A stretch of DNA of 64,000 nucleotides from the NCBI GenBank assembly GCA_030949725.1, contig JAUZSE010000002.1:43576-107575 (forward strand). The letters run 5' to 3'. The stretch comes from Sulfurovum sp. GTDB lineage: Bacteria > Campylobacterota > Campylobacteria > Campylobacterales > Sulfurovaceae. This document shows positions 19,123-29,067 of the stretch, piece by piece; position 1 is the first letter of the stretch; the number at the start of each line of letters is the position of its first letter. Made by a program: the position numbers and the translations under genes. The notes under the pieces are model-generated. The model had not been told where the DNA came from. It saw nothing but the letters and a program-made list of their open reading frames with translations, and did no database searches.

Positions 19123-19784
19123 TTGATATTCATCTGATATCCTACCCCACGTAAGTTCTGTATCTGTGTAGGGAAATATTTCTTGAGTTGTGCGATATAC
19201 ACCCTTAAAGCTCCATCGCTGCCGTCTTCTGAAGTACTCCACAAGCGTTTTTTTATCTGATCCAAAGGCACTACTCTACCCTGACCCTCCAAAAGAGCCA
19301 ACAGTAATTCACCACTTTTTATACTTAACGCTACAGATTCATCACCCCTAATTAAGGTCTTCGTCAAAGTCTTGGTCAAAATATCAAATTTATATGTATC
19401 TATCTCTACGATTTGACTACGCACCTGCCTTCTCAATACCGCTTGTATTCGTAATAAAAGCTCATCCAAATCTACAGGTTTTAAAATAAAATCATCTCCA
19501 CCTTTTTCAAAACCTTCTTTAAGTGATGCCTTATCTGCTCTAGAAGTGATAAAGATACAAGGCGTATCATCTCCACTTTTACGTAATTTGTCTAAAAGAT
19601 CAAAGCCATTTTCATAGGGTAAATTAACATCAAACAAGTAAAGATCAAACACATGTTCATAGCTTAGATCCAATGCACTATACGGATCCAAAGCACACGC
19701 TATAGTATATCCTTCTTCATCAAGGAAATCTTCAAGTGTTTCATTAAATAGTTTATCATCTTCTAGTACAAGTATGCGTGCCAC
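19119..19784 (-). CDS. OmpR-family response regulator
   Basis: The 221-residue protein has a receiver domain (ILVLEDDKLF acidic pocket, phospho-acceptor Asp in YLFDVNLPYENG, Lys in FILKPVD) and a C-terminal winged-helix DNA-binding domain ending LRGVGYQMNIK. It is translationally coupled to the downstream histidine kinase by a 4-base overlap. It lies 9 bases after the fabG stop on the same strand, so it may share the fabG transcript. Confidence 0.9.
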   Translation of the reverse strand: MARILVLEDDKLFNETLEDFLDEEGYTIACALDPYSALDLSYEHVFDLYLFDVNLPYENGFDLLDKLRKSGDDTPCIFITSRADKASLKEGFEKGGDDFILKPVDLDELLLRIQAVLRRQVRSQIVEIDTYKFDILTKTLTKTLIRGDESVALSIKSGELLLALLEGQGRVVPLDQIKKRLWSTSEDGSDGALRVYIAQLKKYFPTQIQNLRGVGYQMNIK

Positions 19785-19793
19785 CCGGTTTCC

Positions 19794-20538
19794 TTACATA
19801 AACATCCCACCATTGACTTTAAGCGTTTCGCCTGTAATGTAAGAAGAATGATCTGAGAGTAAAAAGGCTACCGCGTCAGCTACTTCAGAAGGGTTACCAA
19901 ATCTTGCCATTGGTATCTTTGCGGTAAAGGCTTCTTTGACCTCATCTTTAAGTACCGAAGTCATCTCCGTTGCAATAAATCCTGGGGTAATAGCTGTTGT
20001 ACCTTATGCCAGATGCTCCTGCTTCTATAGCAAAAGATTTTGTCATAGCGATAGTTCCACCTTTAGATGCCGCATAGTTTGTCTGCCCTGCATTCCCCGT
20101 CTCTCCCACAATGGACGCAATGTTTACCACCGACCCAAAACGTTTTTTACGCATCACTTTAAAAGCCTCACGACAGCCTATAAAAGTAGATTTTAAATTT
20201 GCTTCTATCACATCCATGAATTGTTCAGATTTCATACGCATAGCCAAACCATCTTTGGTGATACCTGCATTGTTCACAAGATAAGACAACTCGCCATCGG
20301 CTCCAATAATGCTCTTTATCGCAGCTACAAAAGCATCTTCATCAGTCACATCAAAACCGATCACCTCAGCTTTTCCACCTGCTTCTTCAATAGCCGCTTT
20401 TACTGCATTGGCTTCTGCCTCTCCTGAACGAAAGTTTACCCATACTTTCAGACCCATCGCTGCCAATCCTTTGGCAATCTCCGCACCTATCCCTCTGCTT
20501 GCACCCGTTACTAGTACATTGTTTCCTGTAAATTTCAT
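19794..20538 (-). CDS. fabG: 3-oxoacyl-ACP reductase (one frameshift)
   Basis: FabG is the NADPH-dependent reductase of type II fatty acid synthesis. The Rossmann motif TGASRGIGAEIA, the NNAG motif and the catalytic YAASK are present. Near 19998 the frame breaks after GIRYN. Dropping one base restores AITPGFIATEMTSVLKDE through to SSYITGETLKVNGGMFM and a stop at 19794, giving exactly 247 residues, the usual length. FabG is normally essential, so the break is almost certainly a sequence error. Confidence 0.92.
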
Positions 20539-20587
20539 CTTAAGCCTTTAAAATATTTGAGCTATTGTAGCATGTAGCTGTTTAGAG

Positions 20588-20929
20588 TTAAGATGCAAAA
20601 AGTTTATTTTTAATCTCTTCAAAGATCTCATAATCTTGCGGCGTAATAGTATCCGAATAAATCACATGGTTCAACTGCTCCAAAACATGAAACTTTGAAA
20701 GATTATCATCACATAACGCGTCATTGATTATCTTTATATGCGTATCTAAATCATATTCTTCTTTGACAACATCATAAAGAAAATCTTTCACTTCCTCATG
20801 CGTACACTCAAAATTTTGTCCCATAAGTTCACAAAACAAAGGTACAGATTTTTCTATATCTCTATCGTCCACCTTAATAATATTGGCAAACAATATACCT
20901 ACAGACTTTTTAATTTTATTTTCCATCAT
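20588..20929 (-). CDS. TerB-like helical protein
   Basis: The 113-residue acidic, all-helical protein resembles TerB-type domains (repeated KVDDRDIEKSVPLF and DTHIKIINDALCDD segments), but the match is weak and the function unknown. AGGAGA lies five bases upstream of the first of two adjacent ATGs. It sits alone between gpmI and fabG on the minus strand. Confidence 0.55.
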   Translation of the reverse strand: MMENKIKKSVGILFANIIKVDDRDIEKSVPLFCELMGQNFECTHEEVKDFLYDVVKEEYDLDTHIKIINDALCDDNLSKFHVLEQLNHVIYSDTITPQDYEIFEEIKNKLFAS

Positions 20930-20990
20930 TTCTTCTCCTGAAAATTCATTCTTCTATCATACTATGAAAAAAAGATTTAGTCAAATTAAT

Positions 20991-22469
20991 TTAAATTAAT
21001 GCTTCATCCATCTCTTTAGGAATATCTAGCCCCATTAAAGTTAAAACTGTCGGGGCAACGTTATTAAGCCCACAACCCTCTTTTACTTTTGTGACACCTT
21101 CTGCCATCACAAAACACCATACTTCACCTACAGTATGATTGGTTACGACATGTCCCTCTGCGTCTTTCATCTCTTCACAGTTTCCATGGTCAGAAGTCAA
21201 TACAATAGCATAATCTTCTTTTTTCGCCTTTTCTATGATGCGTCCTAGTTCAGTATCTACAGCATTGACTGCTTGACATGCTGCTTCATAATTGCCTGTA
21301 TGCCCGACCATATCACCATTGGCAAAATTTACCACAACAAAATCATAAGACGCTTCCATCGCAGTAAGCACGGCATCTCCTACTTCATGTGCAGACATTT
21401 CAGGCTGAAGGTCATACGTCTTTACATTCGGGCTGGGTATAAGTACACGACTTTCACCTATATAGGGTTCTTCTATACCACCATTCATAAAAAATGTCAC
21501 ATGTGCATACTTTTCAGTCTCTGCTGTATGTAATTGTCTTAACCCTGCTTCGGAGATAACTTCTGCCAAAGTATTTTTAGGTGCAACTTTGGGGAAAAGT
21601 ATCGGATAAGAAAAAGAGGCATCATATTTGGTCATAGTCGCGATATTTAGTGGCATATACGCACAGTCAAATTCATCAAAATGCTCATTTCCCAAAGCAG
21701 CAGTAATTTCCCTTACTCTATCTGAACGAAAATTCGTTAGTAGCACCACATCATCTTCGTGCAAACCCTCATAGCCTGAAAATGCCACAGGTTCTATAAA
21801 CTCATCCAACTCATTCTTTGCATAAGAGGCATCTATATAGTCTATTGGATTAAGTAGAGTAGAAGGACTGGCTTCTGCGATTGCCTGATACCCTTTTTTG
21901 ACTCTCTCCCAACGGTTGTCTCTATCCATAGTAAAGAATCGTCCGCCTAGAGTAGCGATAGATATGTTTTCATCGCATAGTGCTTCTATTTGCTTTACAT
22001 ACATTTTGGCTGAAGTCGGACTTACATCTCTACCGTCTGTGATCAAATGTAAAAAAACCTTTTTCCCTCTACTCTTTAGCAGTTTAGCCAAACCGATAGT
22101 ATGCTTAATATGTGAATGCACACCACCATCACTGAGTAAACCTATCAAATGTACACGGTCACTTTTAGCCAAAGTCTTATTGAGTGCTTCATTCTTTTCT
22201 ATACTCCCATCTTCAAGTGCCAAAGTAATTTTCACTAGATCTTGATACAAAATGCGTCCTGACCCTATAGTCATATGTCCCACTTCAGAATTACCCATTT
22301 GTCCTTGGGGTAATCCTACACTCAAACCATGTGTCGAGATAAGTGCGCTAGGTGCCATTTCAAATAAACGGTCATAGGTCGGTTTTAGTGCATCTTTAAA
22401 GGCATTACAAGTACTATCTGGTTTACATCCAATGCCATCTGTTATAATTAAAATCGTTTTTTTATTCAT
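20991..22469 (-). CDS. gpmI: 2,3-bisphosphoglycerate-independent phosphoglycerate mutase
   Basis: The enzyme interconverts 3- and 2-phosphoglycerate. I start at MNKKTILIITDGIG (492 residues) rather than 20 codons upstream, because the DG of the metal site belongs at the N terminus. The catalytic serine lies in GNSEVGH. The metal ligands are in TDGRDVSP, the RDNRWERV loop and TSDHGNCEEM. Its length is normal for the alkaline-phosphatase-fold family. It is divergent from mraY. Confidence 0.93.
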   Translation of the reverse strand: MNKKTILIITDGIGCKPDSTCNAFKDALKPTYDRLFEMAPSALISTHGLSVGLPQGQMGNSEVGHMTIGSGRILYQDLVKITLALEDGSIEKNEALNKTLAKSDRVHLIGLLSDGGVHSHIKHTIGLAKLLKSRGKKVFLHLITDGRDVSPTSAKMYVKQIEALCDENISIATLGGRFFTMDRDNRWERVKKGYQAIAEASPSTLLNPIDYIDASYAKNELDEFIEPVAFSGYEGLHEDDVVLLTNFRSDRVREITAALGNEHFDEFDCAYMPLNIATMTKYDASFSYPILFPKVAPKNTLAEVISEAGLRQLHTAETEKYAHVTFFMNGGIEEPYIGESRVLIPSPNVKTYDLQPEMSAHEVGDAVLTAMEASYDFVVVNFANGDMVGHTGNYEAACQAVNAVDTELGRIIEKAKKEDYAIVLTSDHGNCEEMKDAEGHVVTNHTVGEVWCFVMAEGVTKVKEGCGLNNVAPTVLTLMGLDIPKEMDEALI

Positions 22470-22546
22470 TATTTTTACTTTATCATAATATTTAATTGAA
22501 ATAATAGTAAAATAAACTTTCTTACACATAAAAGGACTTAAAACCT

Positions 22547-23605
22547 ATGCTCTATGAACTCTCACAACTTTTAGATATAAATCTTTTTGGATACATTTCA
22601 GTACGTGCTGGTGTAGCATTTTTTATTGCTTTTACACTCACACTTTTTGTTATGCCAAAGTATCTCTCTTGGGCACTTGCAAAAAATGCCAACCAACCCA
22701 TAAGTAAATATGTGCCTGCACATGAAGGCAAAAGACATACACCTACTATGGGAGGTGCTGTTTTTATCTCTGCGACACTCATCGCCGCTTTGGTAACTGT
22801 TGATCTCGGAAACCTTTATGTTTGGGGTGGACTGATCAGCATTGTCGGGTTTGGACTGGTCGGATTTAAAGATGATCTAGGCAAGGTCATGGCAGGAGAC
22901 AACCTTGAAGGTCTAAGCCCTAAAGGTAAAATGCTCCTACAGGCTCTTGTGGCAACACTAGCAACAGGCATACTACTTTATGCAGAATTTCCTACAGAAT
23001 TCTATGTACCTTTTCTCAAAACGCCTCTTTTTGACCTGAGCTATGCTGCGATTCCTTTCTGGATATTTGTCTTTTTGGCTACCACCAACGCAGTCAATCT
23101 TACCGATGGTCTGGATGGTCTTGCAACGGTACCTTCTATCATTGCACTTATCTCTCTTGGGATTATCACTTATGTGACGGGGCATGCTATCTTTAGCCAG
23201 TATCTTCTTGTCCCCAATATCAAAGGTGTAGGTGAAGTGACTATTTTAGCCGTTGCCTTTTCTGGTGGCTTACTTGGCTTTTTGTGGTACAACTGTTACC
23301 CTGCTGAAATCTTCATGGGAGATACGGGTAGCCTTGCTATTGGTGGGTTTATCGCCTATATGGCTATCTTAGGCAAAAGTGAAATACTCCTTATCCTCAT
23401 TGGTCTTATCTTTGTAATCGAAACTGTTTCTGTCATACTACAAGTAGGAAGTTTTAAACTACGGGGAAAGCGTGTTTTTCTCATGGCTCCCATACATCAT
23501 CATTATGAACTCAAAAAATGGGCAGAAAATAAAATTATCGTCCGTTTTTGGATGATCTCTTTTATCGCAAATATCTTAGCTCTCATATCCTTTAAGTTCA
23601 GATAA
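22547..23605 (+). CDS. mraY: Phospho-N-acetylmuramoyl-pentapeptide transferase
   Basis: MraY makes lipid I at the inner face of the membrane. The 352-residue polytopic protein has about ten transmembrane segments and the conserved active-site loops [14 protein letters not shown] and MGDTGS, plus the HHHYELKKW motif near the C terminus. AAAGGA precedes the ATG. murD starts two bases after its stop. Confidence 0.96.
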   Translation: MLYELSQLLDINLFGYISVRAGVAFFIAFTLTLFVMPKYLSWALAKNANQPISKYVPAHEGKRHTPTMGGAVFISATLIAALVTVDLGNLYVWGGLISIVGFGLVGFKDDLGKVMAGDNLEGLSPKGKMLLQALVATLATGILLYAEFPTEFYVPFLKTPLFDLSYAAIPFWIFVFLATTNAVNLTDGLDGLATVPSIIALISLGIITYVTGHAIFSQYLLVPNIKGVGEVTILAVAFSGGLLGFLWYNCYPAEIFMGDTGSLAIGGFIAYMAILGKSEILLILIGLIFVIETVSVILQVGSFKLRGKRVFLMAPIHHHYELKKWAENKIIVRFWMISFIANILALISFKFR

Positions 23606-23606
23606 T

Positions 23607-24866
23607 ATGAAAAATCAAAAACCCACACTCTTTGGCTACGGACTCACCACCAAAGCCATCGCAACAAAATTAGGTGGAGGCTGTACTTTCTTTGATGACA
23701 AGACAAAAGAGACGTATACGGACGAAAATCTAAACATCATCAAGCCTTCACATCTTTTTAACCCTGATGAAAGTCAGCTAGAAGTCACAACACCTAGCTT
23801 ACCCCCAAAACATCCTCTCATTCAAAGTGCCAACAATCTTTTAAGTGAATATGATTATTTTGCAAAAGAGATGCCTTTTAGCATTTGGATATCTGGCACC
23901 AATGGAAAAACAACCACTACCCAAATGCTTACACATATCTTAGAAAAAAGAGGTGCAGTCAGTGGAGGAAACATAGGCACACCTTTGGCTGAGCTAAGTA
24001 CCGATGCGAATATATGGGTATTGGAGTCCAGTTCATTTGCCCTACACCATACCCATATAGCTTCACCAAATATATATCTTTTACTCCCCATCACCCCCGA
24101 CCACCTAGACTGGCACGGTACGATGGAAGCGTACGCAGCAGACAAACTCAAACCTCTACTTACCATGAGAGAAGGTGAATTAGCCCTAATACCCAAAGGA
24201 CTCACCCTTCCAAAAACACATGCTTATGTAGTAGAATATGACAGTGATGCTTATCTTTGTGATTATTTTAATTTAGATGCTTCAAAACTGAACTACAAAG
24301 GTGCCTTTTTACAAGATGCCCTACTTTCTCTAGCCATCACCAAAGTACTCTTTGATGAAACAGACTATGATTTGCTAAATACTTTTAAACGTGATGCCCA
24401 TAGACAAGAAGAGGTTAAAGACGCTCAAGGAAGACTTTGGGTCAACGACTCAAAAGCCACCAACCTAGATGCGACCATACAAGCCGTCAAGACTTATGCT
24501 GATGTACACATACATCTCATCTTGGGAGGTGATGATAAAGGTGCAGACTTAACACCCCTTTTTATCCTTATGAAAACACTATCACTTACAGTATATAGCA
24601 TAGGAGCAAATAATACCAAACTTATCAATCTTGCAAAAAAATATAACATTGATGTCGTTGAATCTAAAACTATTCAAGAAGCAGTAATCGCTATCGCCTC
24701 TGTACTAGAAAGTACATCTATCGCCCTACTTTCACCCGCAGCTGCAAGCTTTGATCAGTTTAAATCTTACAAGCATAGAGGTGAAGTTTTTATAAATTTA
24801 GTAAAAACTATAAAAACTATAATTTTTTTATTTTTCTATCATATTTTTAAGGTTAAGGCGTTATAA
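23607..24866 (+). CDS. murD: UDP-N-acetylmuramoylalanine-D-glutamate ligase
   Basis: MurD adds D-glutamate to UDP-MurNAc-L-Ala. The ATP loop SGTNGKTTTTQM lies near residue 95. The Mur-ligase segments SSFALHHT, TPDHLDWHG, NDSKATNLDAT and the C-terminal SPAAASFDQFKSYKHRGEVF are present. The 419-residue length includes about 17 extra hydrophobic residues after FINLVKTI, which may be read-through from a small indel. mraY-murD order is the usual cell-wall arrangement. tRNA-Phe follows. Confidence 0.94.
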   Translation: MKNQKPTLFGYGLTTKAIATKLGGGCTFFDDKTKETYTDENLNIIKPSHLFNPDESQLEVTTPSLPPKHPLIQSANNLLSEYDYFAKEMPFSIWISGTNGKTTTTQMLTHILEKRGAVSGGNIGTPLAELSTDANIWVLESSSFALHHTHIASPNIYLLLPITPDHLDWHGTMEAYAADKLKPLLTMREGELALIPKGLTLPKTHAYVVEYDSDAYLCDYFNLDASKLNYKGAFLQDALLSLAITKVLFDETDYDLLNTFKRDAHRQEEVKDAQGRLWVNDSKATNLDATIQAVKTYADVHIHLILGGDDKGADLTPLFILMKTLSLTVYSIGANNTKLINLAKKYNIDVVESKTIQEAVIAIASVLESTSIALLSPAAASFDQFKSYKHRGEVFINLVKTIKTIIFLFFYHIFKVKAL

Positions 24867-24904
24867 TTCTATCCACTTAAACAGATGTCTTGTCTTTAAG
24901 TTGT

Positions 24905-24980
24905 GGCTCCATAGCTCAGTTGGTAGAGCAAAGGATTGAAAATCCTTGTGTCGACGGTTCGATTCCGCCTGGCGCCACCA
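24905..24980 (+). tRNA. tRNA-Phe (GAA)
   Basis: A 76-base cloverleaf can be drawn: D-arm AGCTCAGTTGGTAGAGC, anticodon stem-loop GGATTGAAAATCC with anticodon GAA, T-arm CGGTTCGATTCCG, and encoded CCA. The acceptor stem pairs GGCTCCA with TGGCGCC and so has a U4-C69 mismatch. A single A in place of the C (TGGAGCC) would give a perfect stem, so a base error or a point mutation is possible. Confidence 0.95.
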
Positions 24981-25144
24981 TTACTATCTTATACAAACTT
25001 AAAATAATCTATATACTTTTCTTAAGTGGGTGTTAAAAATGTCCATATCCTCTCCATATTTTCAACCAACCTTACACCTTTATCTCCCTTGTAGCCGTCA
25101 TTTCACCCAAAGATTAACTTATTGTTAACTTATTATTAATTTTG

Positions 25145-25173
25145 TTGACATTTGTATTAATCTATGTTATAAT
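25145..25173 (+). promoter_or_regulatory. Consensus sigma-70 promoter of the porin gene
   Basis: TTGACA (25145-25150) and TATAAT (25168-25173) are separated by exactly 17 bases. This is a perfect match to the vegetative consensus, rare in this phylum where -35 boxes are usually poor. The transcript would start about 25180, giving a leader of roughly 30 bases with AAGGAG before the porin ATG. Confidence 0.85.
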
Positions 25174-25209
25174 TCGCTCGTATTCAAACAAAATTCAAGG
25201 AGAATTACA

Positions 25210-26524
25210 ATGAAAAGAACATTATTACTTTCAGTAGTAGCATCAACAATGATTATGGCAGGTGGAGATATTGATCCAGTTGAGCCAATGGTAGTAGAAG
25301 CACCCGTAGTAGCTTCAGCATGGGATTTTAGTGGTCAAGCAGTAGCTTATACTCAAACAGTAGATGCACATGGAACAGGAGATTTATTTTCTGGTGACAC
25401 TACATATGGTGCACTTGGTCTACAACTTAGAGCTGTAAACAAAGATTTATTTGCTGGTTTTGGTGTAGGTGTTGAAGTTTCAGGTATTTCACAAAGCAGC
25501 GACTATAGTAGTATCCCTAACACACCAAATAGTTTTGCTTTTCCATTCATCGGTGGTGGTGATGCACAAGTTGAATCAGCTGCTATCACACAAGCATACA
25601 TAACTTATGGTTTTGGTAATACATCATTCAAAATCGGTCGTCAAACACTTCCAAAAAAGCCTTTCACCATTTGCATACTCTGAGGGTTGGCAAATGTTCA
25701 AAAATACAATGGACGCAGCATTAGTAATCAATACAGACCTTCCTGACACACTTCTTCTCTATGCAGCTGTAGGTCAAGCAAATAGCAGTATTGGTGCACT
25801 TGATAACTTCGATAAAATCAACGAAAATGGTAATGTTGTTCATTTGTTTACTGCTCAAAATAAATCAATTGAAAACTTAACACTTACCGGTTCTTACTAC
25901 TATGCTCCTGATCTTGGATCAGATGGTCTAGATATGGATATTATCTGGGGAGATGCTAAATATGCTGGCTCTGGATTCTCAGCTGCAGTTCAAGGTGGTC
26001 AAATGAGTTATGATGGTGAGACTGAAGACTTAACTGCTTATGGTATTAAAGTGGGTGCAAAACTTGCTATGTTTGATCTCTTTGCAGCATACTCTTCAAC
26101 AGAAGGTCCTGGTGGAAAACTTATGAGAGTTACAAACCTTGCAACTACTCAACACCCTGCTCCAGGTCTAGGAATCAAAAGTCCACTTTATACACAAATG
26201 GTTCTAGACAACATTGGTAATCACCAAGCACAAAACTCTGACTGGGTAGTTGCTAATGCCAAAACTAAACTCTTTGGTGGTACAGCAACTGTTGCTTATG
26301 GTCAAGCTATTGATAACGATACTGCATTTTCAGCTGGTACTACAGGCGCAGCATTTGGTAAAAACCCATGGGAATTTGATCTAATGTATAAAACAAAAGT
26401 GACAGAAGATATAACAGTATTTGCTGCATATGTTTTAACAGATAGAGATCAAGAAAATAGACCTGGTGGATTTGAAGAAGATTCAAATAACTTCGTACGT
26501 TTCTGGGCAAGATACAACTTCTAG
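25210..26524 (+). CDS. Outer-membrane porin (one frameshift)
   Basis: A signal peptide (about residues 1-18, ending MAGG) precedes beta-rich, Gly/aromatic-rich sequence ending in an aromatic C terminus (WARYNF), the outer-membrane insertion signal. This fits the Campylobacterota Opr/major-porin-like family. The frame breaks in an A6 run at 25653-25658. Removing one A joins GRQTLPK to SLSPFAYSEGW and yields 437 residues. The perfect promoter upstream implies abundant expression. Substrate specificity is not readable. Confidence 0.85.
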
Positions 26525-26562
26525 GCATTACGCTTAAAAAGTTTTTCAAACCTTTTAGAGTT

Positions 26563-26600
26563 CAGACCTTTGGTCTGGGCTTTAAGCTTTCTTTTTATTT
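26563..26600 (+). terminator. Possible terminator hairpin after the porin gene
   Basis: CAGACC and GGTCTG form a tight stem around TTT, about 40 bases after the porin stop. A T-rich stretch (CTTTCTTTTTATTTC) begins about 14 bases later rather than immediately after the stem. It is therefore a plausible but not classical intrinsic terminator. Confidence 0.45.
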
Positions 26601-26693
26601 CAAATCCTTTTACATTTTTTCAATCTTATACATTTATCTTACATTTGGCTATAATACTGAAAAAGTCTAAAATCCAATATAGAGAAGTTCCTT

Positions 26694-28009
26694 ATGTCTA
26701 AAAAAACTACACATGGTCAGCCTTGGCTGTACCAAAAACCTTGTTGACAGCGAAGTGATGCTTGGTCGTCTTAGAGAGTATGAGATGACTGATGACAACA
26801 CTGAGGCTGATGTGATCATCGTAAACACTTGTGGCTTCATAGATGCGGCTAAAGAAGAGAGCATTAACACTGTTCTCAAATTACATGATGACACGTAAAG
26901 AAAACTCCATTTTGGTTATGTCTGGTTGTTTGACTGAACGTTACAAAGAAGAACTTCAAGCAGATATGCCAGAAATTGACATCTTTACAGGCGTAGGAGA
27001 CTATGAGAAGATCGATCAACTCATTGCAACCAAACAAAGTACTTTCAGCCCTGAGGTGTATCTAGCAACAGAAACATCGGGAAGAGTCATCACAGGATCA
27101 ACCTACCATGCCTACATCAAGATAGCCGAGGGGTGCAACCAAGCTTGTTCTTTTTGTGCTATTCCTAGTTTTAAAGGCAAATTACATTCACGTTCACTCT
27201 CTTCAATCCTTAAAGAAGTACAAAATCTTGTAGCCCAAGGTTTTTATGATTTTTCTTTCATCTCACAAGATAGCTCTAGTTACGGACGCGATATGAAACT
27301 TAGTGACGGACTCATAGACCTTATCAAAGGTGTTGAAGCACTAGAGGGTGTTGATTCTGCTCGTATTTTGTACCTTTATCCAAGTACCACAACCTTTGCA
27401 CTTATAGATGCTATTTCTGACTCTCCTGTTTTTCAAACCTACTATGATATGCCTATTCAACATATAGACAGTCCTATACTTAAGATTATGAAACGTGGTT
27501 TTGGTGAGAAAAAGACTATTGAACTCTTAGCGTATATGAAATCAAAGCCAAATGCCTTTATAAGAACCTCACTCATCGCAGGACACCCAGGAGAAAATGA
27601 ACCTAGTTTTGAAAAGCTTTGTGACTTTATGGAAGCCTTTGAATTTGACAGATTTAACACCTTTCAGTACTCCAACGAAGAAACGACATCTGCTTACACA
27701 CTCAAACAAGTTGATCAAGAAGATATTGAGAGAAGAGCACAAATACTAGGAGAAATAGCAGAAAAGAATACACTAACTTCCCTTGAAAATATGGTAGGAG
27801 AAACAGTGACACTTGTCATAGATGGAGAAAGTGATGAGCATGAGTATCTATTAACGGCCAGACCATTACGTTGGGCAGTAGACATCGACGGAGAAATCCT
27901 CGTTAATGACACTTCTGATCTTTCTGTCGAATATGGCAAAAGATATGAAGCGAAAATTACAGAGTTAGCAGGCACACAACTACTTGCTACGCTTATTTCT
28001 GCAATTTAA
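26694..28009 (+). CDS. rimO: Ribosomal protein S12 methylthiotransferase RimO (two frameshifts)
   Basis: This radical-SAM enzyme adds a methylthio group to Asp of S12. The N-terminal domain has [13 protein letters not shown], a family hallmark. The radical-SAM cluster motif is [16 protein letters not shown], followed by a C-terminal TRAM domain. One extra A in the A7 run at 26700 separates the ATG (MSKK) from LHMVSLGCT, and one extra base near 26888 separates LKLHD from TRKENSIL. Correcting both gives 437 residues, the normal size. It is distinct from the MiaB paralogue at 30548. Confidence 0.92.
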
Positions 28010-28026
28010 GTGTATACATAAATCTT

Positions 28027-29031
28027 ATGATAACTATTGATACGACGTTTTTACGAAACAAAAAAAATCTCTTAGCATTTTCTGCGGGTGTAGACTCATC
28101 TGCACTCTTCTTTTTACTTCTAGAAAACAACATCAAATTTGATATTGCTATTGTTGATTATGGCGTTAGAAGACAAAGCAAACAAGAAGTATCACATGCA
28201 AAAGCCTTGGCTAGAAAATACAAACTCTTTTGCCATCACATCAAAGCACCCAAATTTGAAACACATTTTGAAAAAAAAGCCCGAGATTTCCGTTATGAAT
28301 TTTTTGACTCACTTCTTACTATTGAGGGGTATGATGCCATACTCACCGCACACCAACTCAATGATCAACTAGAATGGCTACTTATGAGACTCACAAAAGG
28401 GGCAGGTCTTTCTGAACTTCTTGGACTACAAGAGCTAACACAGAAAAATAATTATACTTTAGTACGTCCTCTACTCTCATACAGCAAAGAAGAATTACTT
28501 ACATATCTTAAAACGAATGATCATCCTTACTTTATAGATGAAAGTAACGCTGATGAGAAATATGAACGAAATAAATTTAGAAAACAATTCTCTGATACAC
28601 TTCTAAGTGAATATAAAGAGGGAATAAAACGTAGTTTTGACTATCTTGCTAAAGATAAAGAACATCTCGAAAGTGAATTTGAGACACTTTACTCTGAAAA
28701 AAACTTACGTGTCATCAAACTGCATACTGTGGGAAGTAAGCGTAAAGCTGCTGATTTGGCACTAAAATCACTGGGTTATCTTCTCTCATCCGCACAACGT
28801 CAAGAGATCGAAAAAGAAACCTCTTTGGTTATAGGAGGCGAATGGGCTATAGAATTGCAAAATGACTTACTTACTATTGCCCCTTACCTCACAATCGATA
28901 TGCCAAAGAAGTTTAAAGAAGCGTGCAGAGTGGCTAATATCCCCAATAAGATAAGACCGTATATTTTTCAAAAAAATATACATATTGATAGTTTCCGTAG
29001 GGTGTTGTCTCCTGACACCACCAAATCTTAA
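28027..29031 (+). CDS. tilS: tRNA(Ile)-lysidine synthase
   Basis: TilS converts the wobble cytidine of the AUA-reading tRNA-Ile to lysidine. The PP-loop motif SAGVDSS is near residue 20 (Ala in place of the more common Gly), with HQLNDQLEW and the conserved RNKFRKQF segment later. The 334-residue length matches the short Campylobacterota form. It lies 17 bases after rimO, probably in the same transcript. Confidence 0.9.
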   Translation: MITIDTTFLRNKKNLLAFSAGVDSSALFFLLLENNIKFDIAIVDYGVRRQSKQEVSHAKALARKYKLFCHHIKAPKFETHFEKKARDFRYEFFDSLLTIEGYDAILTAHQLNDQLEWLLMRLTKGAGLSELLGLQELTQKNNYTLVRPLLSYSKEELLTYLKTNDHPYFIDESNADEKYERNKFRKQFSDTLLSEYKEGIKRSFDYLAKDKEHLESEFETLYSEKNLRVIKLHTVGSKRKAADLALKSLGYLLSSAQRQEIEKETSLVIGGEWAIELQNDLLTIAPYLTIDMPKKFKEACRVANIPNKIRPYIFQKNIHIDSFRRVLSPDTTKS

Positions 29032-29045
29032 AATCCAATATAAAC

Positions 29046-29067
29046 GGTGTTGTGGGGACACAACACC
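29046..29067. repeat. Dispersed intergenic hairpin (GGTGTTGTG type)
   Basis: GGTGTTGTG and CACAACACC form a perfect nine-pair stem around GGGA, followed by CCTAC. It lies between the convergent tilS and recombinase genes. A near-identical unit is at 33499, and related TGGGT/ACCCA units are at 37403 and 43714. It may act as a two-way terminator and looks like a REP-type repeat. Confidence 0.7.

Noticed and set aside
26694..26900. Programmed frameshifting in rimO, porin, fabG and other genes
   Set aside because: The sites share no slippery motif, lie at unrelated places in housekeeping genes, and are nearly all corrected by the same type of change (one base removed), which fits sequence error better.
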